From contig CAIYNT010000206.1 in the NCBI GenBank assembly GCA_903927605.1, positions 1-11,544 of the forward strand: a stretch of 11,544 nt of DNA. Direction: 5' to 3'. Within the stretch, counting starts at the first letter, position 1. Each line of letters starts with the position of its first letter. Shown here piece after piece: positions 6,769 to 11,544 of the stretch. The DNA comes from an uncultured Holophagaceae bacterium. GTDB lineage: Bacteria; Acidobacteriota; Holophagae; Holophagales; Holophagaceae. The position numbers were made by a program, and so were the translations under genes. The notes below the pieces were generated by a model. The model searched no databases and was not told the origin of the DNA. It saw nothing but the letters and a program-made list of their open reading frames with translations.

Positions 6769-7832
6769 GAAGCATTCCCGTCCACGGCCAGGCCCTTCAG
6801 CACCGATCCCGAGGGCGCGGTGACGGTCACCGCGTCGGTGCCTCCCGTGGGCGACTTCCAGAGGAAGATGGTGTTGTACCCCGTGGTGCCCTCACCTGGC
6901 AGACCCACCAGCCAATCCTTGGTGCCGGGATGGGCAATGACCCTGAGGGTGGGCTGACTTACCGTACTCCCGATCGTCTTGTAAGGCGTCGCGTTGATGC
7001 CGGCACTAAACTGTCCGGTGGTGAAGACCTGGATGGGCTGGGCAGTGCCACCGGAATCCGTGTTGTGGCGGGCCACGAACAGATAGCCATCGCCCGTATC
7101 CAGCGCCAGGGCGCCATAGATGCCAAGGCCCGTATTGGTCCCGATGATGACCTGTGAGCCGTTGGATGGGAAGGCAGTGGCAGTCCCCTTGCGAAGGCGG
7201 GGACCGGTCCAGGCATCGATGCCTACGGTGCCACCGTTCTTCATGAAGCCATAGACCGTGCCGGAGGCCGCGGCGACACCTGTCCCGCCCGTGTCGCCGC
7301 TCACCTGAAGCGCCTGGAGGGACACTGTGGCACTCTGGCCCTGGGTGCTGGCGCCGGTCACGACCCAGATCTGCGTACTGCTGTCTCCATTCTCGGTGAT
7401 GTAGAGGGTATCATTCTGGGCGTCCAGGCTGGCCTGTCCGAAAGTGCTGTTGGTGAGTCGGCCCGTGCTGGACAGGCTGAAGGACACCACCTGCGCGTTG
7501 GGCACGGTCCCGGTCTGGGTGCGGACGCTGCTCACCCGCACGATGGAGCCTGTGTCCGAAACCAGGTAGAGATTTCCACGGTTCTGGTCGAAGCAGAGCC
7601 CGCCCCAGGCGAGGTTGGTGACCTGACTGAAGAGGCTGGAGCTGATCTGGTAGGTCGGGGCGTTGGTCGGGCTGGCGTACAGCTTGTCCAGGTCCGCCCA
7701 GATGAACACTTCACTGGTCGTGCTGTCGAAGGTGTAGAGGGCCGATCCGGCGGTGCTGGAACTCGGATCCTTGCATCCCGTGACCAGCAGCAGACAGGAG
7801 GCCACAAGGCCAAGGAAGAAGCGGGGTGTCAT
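6765..7832 (-). CDS. Lipoprotein of unknown function, possible beta-propeller
   Basis: 355 residues. The N-terminus is a lipoprotein signal peptide with lipobox VTGC, lipidation expected at Cys20. The mature protein is rich in Ser, Thr, Gly and Val, and repeats a beta-style pattern of short blocks that end in a display-like phrase, for example GNLYLVSDTGSIVRV (about 86-100), NDTLYITENG, GTVYGFMKNG and GDGYLFVARH. Such blocks, each about 45-60 residues apart, resemble the blades of an NHL/SMP-30-type beta-propeller, but I cannot assign a family. It is probably anchored in the outer or inner membrane facing the periplasm. The ATG is 9 bp after the stop of the DUF4388 gene, with AGGT as a weak ribosome site, and its stop overlaps the ftsX start. 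No function can be given; the operon suggests an envelope role. Confidence 0.75.
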   Translation of the reverse strand: MTPRFFLGLVASCLLLVTGCKDPSSSTAGSALYTFDSTTSEVFIWADLDKLYASPTNAPTYQISSSLFSQVTNLAWGGLCFDQNRGNLYLVSDTGSIVRVSSVRTQTGTVPNAQVVSFSLSSTGRLTNSTFGQASLDAQNDTLYITENGDSSTQIWVVTGASTQGQSATVSLQALQVSGDTGGTGVAAASGTVYGFMKNGGTVGIDAWTGPRLRKGTATAFPSNGSQVIIGTNTGLGIYGALALDTGDGYLFVARHNTDSGGTAQPIQVFTTGQFSAGINATPYKTIGSTVSQPTLRVIAHPGTKDWLVGLPGEGTTGYNTIFLWKSPTGGTDAVTVTAPSGSVLKGLAVDGNAS

Positions 7833-7841
7833 CGGGAGGAC

Positions 7842-8930
7842 CTATTTGATGGAGAAGAGGGCCTTGAGGTGCGTGTTCAGAGTGCGGACCATGTCGGCAT
7901 CGCAGCCGGCATCCACCGCGCCGCGACTGATGGCCAGCGCGAGTCCCTTCACGGCATCCGGCCCGTCGCCGGAGATGATCTGCTGGGTCGCCCGCGCCTG
8001 GAGCCGGTTCACCATCTCATGATGGTTCTCCGGGAGCACCAGCTTGGAGGCCTGGGCGATGCGCTGGGTGAAGTTCATCAGCTTGACCATGCGCTGCGGA
8101 TCGTCCACAACCGGCGCGGGTTTCGGGGGCGCCGCGGGCAACGCATCCCCAGCCACACCGCCGCCGACTGTCTCGGGAATCGGCTCCTCCTTCTCGGGGA
8201 AGCCATGGCTCTGCGGAATGGGCGGGGGTGCATGAAGCCGCACGATGGCGGTCTCGTCCTCCTGGGATTCGGGCACCACGGGGCCGGGGGCCGTCACGGG
8301 AGGGCTGCTCAGCAAAGTGGATACGGGAATCAGTTCCTTGACGGTCTCCGAAGCCGGCATCTCGACCTTCGGGGGCTTGCCGGAACGGAGCCCCTTCAGG
8401 ACCACCAGCCCCGCCATCACCAGGCCGTAGAGATCCTTCGCGACGGTGAGCACCGGTTTCTTCAGCACTTCAGCCAGTTCCGACACACTGTAGTATCCGG
8501 TCGCCAGACTCAAGATCCGGCCCTCACGGGGGTTCACCCCCTGAGCCGTCTCACCGGGAAGCAGGGTGGAGGCTGGATAGAGGTCCACTGAGGGGACCTT
8601 CCGACTGATGACGCGCCACTCGTCCATGCGGCGCCCCAATTCCATCAGAATGGAGGCATTGGGCTTGGTGATGGTGATTGGGACCTCGGGAATTCCTTCC
8701 TCAAAGCGGTAGGTGCCCTCGATCCAAAGCGCCACCTCCATGAGCCCTTCAAAGCCCTCGCCAGCCTGGGTGACCGCGTGAATGATCCGACCATCCTTCA
8801 GGTAGATCCGGGCCTTGGAGGATTCCTGCTGCACATGGAAACAGCCGGACTTCCCACCCTGGCTCACCAGCTGGATGATGTCCGGCAGCGGCGCCTCGCG
8901 CATGGAGCCTTGAATCACACCCTGAGACAT
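7842..8930 (-). CDS. DUF4388 (PATAN) domain protein
   Basis: 362 residues from ATG 8930, preceded by AGAGGA seven bases upstream. Residues 1-100 are a PATAN/DUF4388 domain: LPDIIQLVSQGGKSGCFHV (15-33), ARIYLKDGRIIHA (40-52), GLMEVALWIEGTYRFEEG (62-79). This domain is found in regulatory and signalling proteins, often with receiver or GTPase-linked systems in Gram-negative soil bacteria; its ligand is not settled. Residues 103-182 look like a small helical, winged-helix-like domain (ILSLATGYYSVSELAEVLKK) that often follows it. Residues 190-280 are a Pro/Ala/Glu-rich linker, and 280-362 form a helical C-terminal segment. No membrane segment is visible, so it is likely cytoplasmic. It heads the operon with the lipoprotein and ftsX. 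The same frame stays open far upstream (to 10160), but that part is antisense to ribBX and is not coding. Confidence 0.82.
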   Translation of the reverse strand: MSQGVIQGSMREAPLPDIIQLVSQGGKSGCFHVQQESSKARIYLKDGRIIHAVTQAGEGFEGLMEVALWIEGTYRFEEGIPEVPITITKPNASILMELGRRMDEWRVISRKVPSVDLYPASTLLPGETAQGVNPREGRILSLATGYYSVSELAEVLKKPVLTVAKDLYGLVMAGLVVLKGLRSGKPPKVEMPASETVKELIPVSTLLSSPPVTAPGPVVPESQEDETAIVRLHAPPPIPQSHGFPEKEEPIPETVGGGVAGDALPAAPPKPAPVVDDPQRMVKLMNFTQRIAQASKLVLPENHHEMVNRLQARATQQIISGDGPDAVKGLALAISRGAVDAGCDADMVRTLNTHLKALFSIK

Positions 8931-9044
8931 GGGCTGTTCCTCTCGGGAAGACAAACCGGATGCCGAAACCATACCACGGAGTGGATCCTTACTTCGCAGT
9001 GCGCCCTTCCCCCGGAAGGTGTCCTGAGCGATGCTGGAAGGTCT

Positions 9045-10163
9045 ATGAGCGTCCGCCCCGACTCCCCCTTCGCCTCCATCGAGGAAGCCATCGAAACGAT
9101 CCGCCAGGGTCGAATGGTCGTCGTGGTGGACGATGAGGACCGCGAGAACGAAGGGGACCTCACGCTGGCTGCCGAACATGTGAGCCCCGAGGCCATCGCC
9201 TTCATGGCCACCCATGGCCGGGGGCTGATCTGCGCGGCTCTGGAGGGCCCCTTGCTCGACCGGCTCCAGATCCCCCTCATGGTCAGGGACAACACCAGCC
9301 CCTTCGAGACCGCCTTCTGCGTCTCCGTTGAGGCCCGGGAGGGAACGACCACCGGCATCAGCGCTCAGGACCGCTCGCGGACCATCCAGGCCCTCCTCGC
9401 TCCCGAGGCCAAGCCCCAGCATTTCGTGAAGCCCGGCCATGTCTTCCCGCTGAGAGCCCGACCGGGAGGTGTGCTCACGCGTACCGGCCAGACCGAGGCC
9501 AGCGTGGACCTGGCGCGCCTGGCGGGGCTGCATCCCAGCGGCGTGATCTGCGAGGTCATGAAGGACGATGGCACCATGGCCCGCGTACCCGATCTTGTCC
9601 CCTTCTGCCGGCAGCACGGCCTGCCCCTGGTGACCGTGGCGGATCTCGTGGCCTACCGCCTGCGCCAGGAGCCCCTGGTGAAACCCCTGGAGGTCCGCTC
9701 CATGCCCAGCGTCTGGGGGGAGCTCAAGGTCCACCGCTTCCAGAGCCTGCTGGACGGCGGCAGCCACCTGGCGTTCGTGCTGGGAGATCTGGCGGTCGGC
9801 GAGCCACCCCTGGTCCGCGTGCATGTGGAGACCCTGCCCGATGACCTCCATGGCTTCGAGACGGGCCTTTTCCAAAAGGCCATGGGGCACCTCGCCCGGG
9901 AGGGACGTGGCGCCCTGGTGTATCTGCGCCGGCATGCCCACACGCCCGGCGTGGCGGAGGAAGGACCGGTCCAGCCGCAGATCATGAGCGACCGTGAATT
10001 CGGCGTGGGCGCCCAGATCCTCCGCCAGCTCGGCATCGGGAAAATGCGCCTCCTCAGCCGCCACGAAACCAAGTACATTGGGCTTCGTGGCTTCGGGCTC
10101 GACCTGTGCGCCCACGTCCCTCTGGAAGCCACTGCGGCCCCCCTCTCCACGGATCAGCATTGA
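9045..10163 (+). CDS. ribBX: DHBP synthase with degenerate GTP cyclohydrolase II domain
   Basis: The N-terminal half (1-207) is 3,4-dihydroxy-2-butanone-4-phosphate synthase (RibB), which turns ribulose 5-phosphate into the four-carbon precursor of riboflavin. DDEDRENEGDL at 29-39, EGTTTGISAQDRSRTI at 99-114 and HPSG at 163-166 carry the acidic and substrate-binding residues. The C-terminal half (about 215-362) aligns with RibA, but VHVETLPDDLHGFETG (259-274) replaces the segment that normally holds three zinc cysteines (ECxTGDxFGSxRCDCG), and the RQEGRGIGL motif is RRHAHTPGV. The half is therefore not expected to be a cyclohydrolase. This matches the RibBX variant described in Proteobacteria. 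ATG 9045 has GGAAGG just before it; the frame extends upstream to 8778 but without similarity. A small hairpin (CCTTCC 9005-9010 / GGAAGG 9014-9019) lies in the leader; no FMN riboswitch is seen. Another ribA is expected elsewhere. Confidence 0.9.
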   Translation: MSVRPDSPFASIEEAIETIRQGRMVVVVDDEDRENEGDLTLAAEHVSPEAIAFMATHGRGLICAALEGPLLDRLQIPLMVRDNTSPFETAFCVSVEAREGTTTGISAQDRSRTIQALLAPEAKPQHFVKPGHVFPLRARPGGVLTRTGQTEASVDLARLAGLHPSGVICEVMKDDGTMARVPDLVPFCRQHGLPLVTVADLVAYRLRQEPLVKPLEVRSMPSVWGELKVHRFQSLLDGGSHLAFVLGDLAVGEPPLVRVHVETLPDDLHGFETGLFQKAMGHLAREGRGALVYLRRHAHTPGVAEEGPVQPQIMSDREFGVGAQILRQLGIGKMRLLSRHETKYIGLRGFGLDLCAHVPLEATAAPLSTDQH

Positions 10164-10654
10164 TCGATGCCGCCTTCCTGACCCAGTCGCCCCTGTTCAG
10201 GAACCTGGACGAGACGGAGCGTGCACAGATTCTCATCATCGGCCACCGGCGCCCCTGCCAGGCGGGTCAGGTCCTGTTCCGGGAAGGTGACGCCGGGGAT
10301 GGCCTGTTCATCGTCGTGAGGGGTTCCGTGCGCATTTCCAAACAGAGCGCCTCGGGCGAGGAGGCCCTGGCGGTACTGGAACCCCCCGCCTTCTTCGGTG
10401 AAATGGCCCTCATCGACGACGCGGCCCGGGCGGCAGATGCCATCGTCAACGAGGACTCCGACCTGTTCTTCATCCCGCTCCAGGAACTGCGGTCCCTCAT
10501 CGAGGCCCAGCACCGGATCGCGCTCAAGATCCTCTACGCCCTCTGCGAAGTGCTGGCGCAGCGCCTCCGGGAAACGAACGAGCGCTACATGAGCATCTTC
10601 ACCATTGCCCAGTGGGGGGGTGCCAATCCCAACGGCCCCCTCCCCATTCCCTGA
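10160..10654 (+). CDS. Stand-alone cyclic-nucleotide-binding domain protein
   Basis: With TTG 10160 as start the protein has 164 residues and overlaps the ribBX stop as TTGA, implying coupled translation; an ATG at 10106 deep in ribBX would add 18 unrelated residues. The fold is a CRP-type cNMP-binding domain: helix 5-30 (LFRNLDETERAQIL), FREGDAGDGLFIVVRGSVRI at 40-59, the phosphate-binding cassette FGEMALIDDAARAADA at 79-94 with Glu81 and Arg90, and closing helices to about 140. The usual Arg-Ser/Thr-Ala is here Arg-Ala-Ala, so cyclic nucleotide binding is plausible but not certain. No DNA-binding helix-turn-helix or effector domain follows; the last 15 residues are a Gly/Pro/Asn tail coded across a run of seven Gs (10614-10620). 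Role unknown; it may be a small sensor or partner protein. Confidence 0.8.
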   Translation: MIDAAFLTQSPLFRNLDETERAQILIIGHRRPCQAGQVLFREGDAGDGLFIVVRGSVRISKQSASGEEALAVLEPPAFFGEMALIDDAARAADAIVNEDSDLFFIPLQELRSLIEAQHRIALKILYALCEVLAQRLRETNERYMSIFTIAQWGGANPNGPLPIP

Positions 10655-10684
10655 GCTTGAAACTTCCCCCCCCTGAACTTGAAA
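10649..10684 (+). repeat. Short direct repeat before trxA
   Basis: CCCTGAGCTTGAAA (10649-10662) and CCCTGAACTTGAAA (10671-10684) match at 13 of 14 bases, 22 bp apart, and sandwich a run of eight Cs. The first includes the stop codon of the cNMP-binding gene; the second runs into the trxA ribosome-binding site. It could be a slippage duplication or a two-turn operator; nothing proves either. Confidence 0.45.
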
Positions 10685-10693
10685 GGAGTTCCC

Positions 10694-11014
10694 ATGTCCG
10701 ACCTCGTTGCCCACATCACCGACGCCGAATTCCCCCAGGCCGTCGCGCAGGGCGTCACCCTCGTGGATTTCTGGGCCCCCTGGTGCGGCCCCTGCAAGAT
10801 GATCGCCCCCGTCCTCGACGAGCTGGCCGCCGAGATGAATGGCAAGGCCAAGTTCGTGAAGATGAACGTGGACGAGAACCCCCAGGTGGCCGGCCAGTTC
10901 GGCATCATGAGCATCCCCACGCTCATCGTCTTCAAGGACGGCAAGCCCGTGAACAAGCTCATCGGCGGCCAGCCCAAGCCCCAGCTCAAGGCGTTTGTGG
11001 AGAGCGCGTTTTAG
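10694..11014 (+). CDS. trxA: Thioredoxin
   Basis: A 106-residue thioredoxin, the usual length, which reduces disulfides in cytoplasmic proteins and is itself reduced by thioredoxin reductase. The active site WCGPC is at 30-34 within DFWAPWCGPCK, the buried Asp at 25 (VDFWAP) is present, and the cis-proline motif SIPT is at 73-76. GGQPK (91-95) fits the conserved C-terminal glycine turn. AAAGGAG at 10682-10688 lies five bases before ATG 10694 and fixes the start over an in-frame TTG at 10679. There is no signal peptide. It is the last gene of the ribBX operon, 39 bp after the cNMP-binding gene, and ends in a strong terminator. Confidence 0.96.
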   Translation: MSDLVAHITDAEFPQAVAQGVTLVDFWAPWCGPCKMIAPVLDELAAEMNGKAKFVKMNVDENPQVAGQFGIMSIPTLIVFKDGKPVNKLIGGQPKPQLKAFVESAF

Positions 11015-11016
11015 AC

Positions 11017-11067
11017 AGCTGTCGGCTATCAGCTGTCGGCCATCAGCTATCAGCCATTGGCTATCAG
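11017..11067 (+). repeat. Left tract of 7-bp tandem repeats
   Basis: Seven head-to-tail heptamers of consensus RGCYRTY follow the trxA stop: AGCTGTC, GGCTATC, AGCTGTC, GGCCATC, AGCTATC, AGCCATT, GGCTATC, then a partial AG. Variation is almost purely purine-for-purine or pyrimidine-for-pyrimidine. The tract is the mirror partner of 11098-11122, so the pair can fold on either side of the trxA terminator. Confidence 0.85.
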
Positions 11068-11068
11068 T

Positions 11069-11097
11069 GAAGCGCCGGGGCGACCCGGCGTTTCTTT
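11069..11097 (+). terminator. Rho-independent terminator of trxA
   Basis: CGCCGGG (11073-11079), loop GCGA, CCCGGCG (11084-11090), followed by TTTCTTT. GAAG before the stem extends it by pairing with TTTC. The stem is bounded on both sides by the heptamer tracts. Confidence 0.9.
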
Positions 11098-11122
11098 AGC
11101 TGATGGCTGACAGCCGATAGCT
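11098..11122 (-). repeat. Right tract of 7-bp tandem repeats, inverted
   Basis: Read on the - strand this is AGCTATC, GGCTGTC, AGCCATC, AGCT: the same heptamer family as 11017-11067 in opposite orientation. It overlaps the first two bases (+ strand numbering) of the TAG stop of the convergent ATP-binding gene. Confidence 0.8.
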
Positions 11123-11544
11123 ACTTTCGCCGCAGCACCAGCCGGATCTGGTTGCCCTTCTCGTTGAAGTGGACCTCGTCCATGACCAGGAAAATCAGCG
11201 GCAGACCCCGCCCACAGTGAGAGCACATGTCGGAGCCCTTCAGGAGGGGCGACATCCGGCCGGTATCGAAGCCTCTGCCTTCGTCGCTGATCTCGATCTC
11301 GAACCGCTCGGTATCCATGGCGAGGCGGACCTCGATGAGGCGTCCTGCAAAGACTGGGTCCGCCATCCGCTCCGCCCGCATCTTGCCGTAGGGATCCTCC
11401 CTCGCGAAGAGATCGCCCTTGAGGTTCGAGTCCAGATCGAGATTGCCGTGCTCAAGGGAATTCACGAGCGCTTCGTGGAGGGCCATGGCGATGACGTCCA
11501 GGTTGCTCGTAGAAGCGAAGCCCATGGGCACCAGCCGGTCCGTC
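11121..11544 (-). CDS. HATPase_c anti-sigma-kinase-like ATP-binding protein (partial)
   Basis: GHKL/HATPase_c domain of the RsbW/SpoIIAB serine-kinase type. These proteins bind ATP and control a sigma factor through partner switching, or serve as the output of stress-response regulators. The N-box ALHEALVNSLEHGN (catalytic Glu, Mg-binding Asn, then His-Gly) is near the visible N-terminus, the G1 box DEGRGFD is central, and the G2 box GRGLPLIFLV is near the end. A Cys pair, CSHC, stands directly before GRG, where the family is usually Pro/Ser-rich. The frame has no stop before the right edge: GTG 11531 is a possible start, but the reading continues through TDRL to 11544 and RLVPMGFASTS looks like internal family sequence, so the N-terminus is most likely outside the window. 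The stop at 11121 is shared with the heptamer repeat tract. Confidence 0.82.
   Translation of the reverse strand, partial: TDRLVPMGFASTSNLDVIAMALHEALVNSLEHGNLDLDSNLKGDLFAREDPYGKMRAERMADPVFAGRLIEVRLAMDTERFEIEISDEGRGFDTGRMSPLLKGSDMCSHCGRGLPLIFLVMDEVHFNEKGNQIRLVLRRK

Noticed and set aside
8778..9044. 89-codon N-terminal extension of ribBX
   Set aside because: It overlaps the 5' part of the DUF4388 gene in antisense and lacks similarity; the RibB domain starts right after ATG 9045.
8931..9044. FMN riboswitch upstream of ribBX
   Set aside because: The 114-bp spacer is too short and shows none of the conserved RFN elements, only a small CCTTCC/GGAAGG hairpin.
8931..10160. 410-codon upstream extension of the DUF4388 frame
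   Set aside because: It is antisense to ribBX and crosses its promoter region; ATG 8930 with AGAGGA and the PATAN domain start fit far better.
11017..11122. CRISPR array
   Set aside because: Units are 7 bp and contiguous with no spacers; it is a short tandem repeat tract.

Overview
This is an 11.5 kb high-GC bacterial chromosomal window from a Gram-negative organism. Two lipoprotein signal peptides, an outer-membrane-barrel-like protein and MurC support a diderm envelope. The protein style (MurC and UbiX sequence, DUF4388/PATAN protein, RibB with a degenerate RibA half) makes me think of Acidobacteriota, perhaps the Holophaga/Geothrix group. That placement is an impression, not a result. No rRNA, tRNA, CRISPR array, IS element or phage gene was recognised.

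Layout from left to right. Positions 1-504 hold a strong 13-bp inverted repeat (7-53) and otherwise no convincing gene. A diacylglycerol/sphingosine-kinase-like lipid kinase (505-1467, +) converges on an exported protein of unknown function (1572-2405, -), with a terminator-like hairpin between them. Divergent from the exported protein, murC (2525-3892) and ubiX (3895-4464) form a tight + strand pair. They are followed by a lipoprotein of the SGNH/GDSL hydrolase superfamily (4557-5186) and a small outer-membrane-barrel-like protein (5211-5819).

A - strand operon converges on these, in transcription order: DUF4388 protein (8930-7842), unknown lipoprotein (7832-6765) and ftsX (6768-5839, overlapping the preceding stop by GTGA). 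Divergent from it runs a + strand operon: ribBX-type DHBP synthase (9045-10163), a stand-alone cyclic-nucleotide-binding-domain protein (10160-10654) and thioredoxin (10694-11014). That operon ends in a classic terminator. The terminator is framed by two oppositely oriented tracts of a 7-bp repeat (RGCYRTY), and the right tract runs into the stop codon of a convergent HATPase/anti-sigma-kinase-like gene that leaves the window.

The most unusual object is the SGNH hydrolase at 4557-5186. All its catalytic blocks are present, but the order is circularly permuted: the C-terminal half with the Asp-x-x-His block comes first, directly after a lipoprotein signal peptide, and the N-terminal half with GDS, the Gly block and GxND follows. 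The chain stops where a normal enzyme would continue into the half that was moved. Other points of interest are the heptamer repeats around the trxA terminator, the loss of zinc ligands in the RibA half of ribBX, and ftsX in an operon without ftsE.
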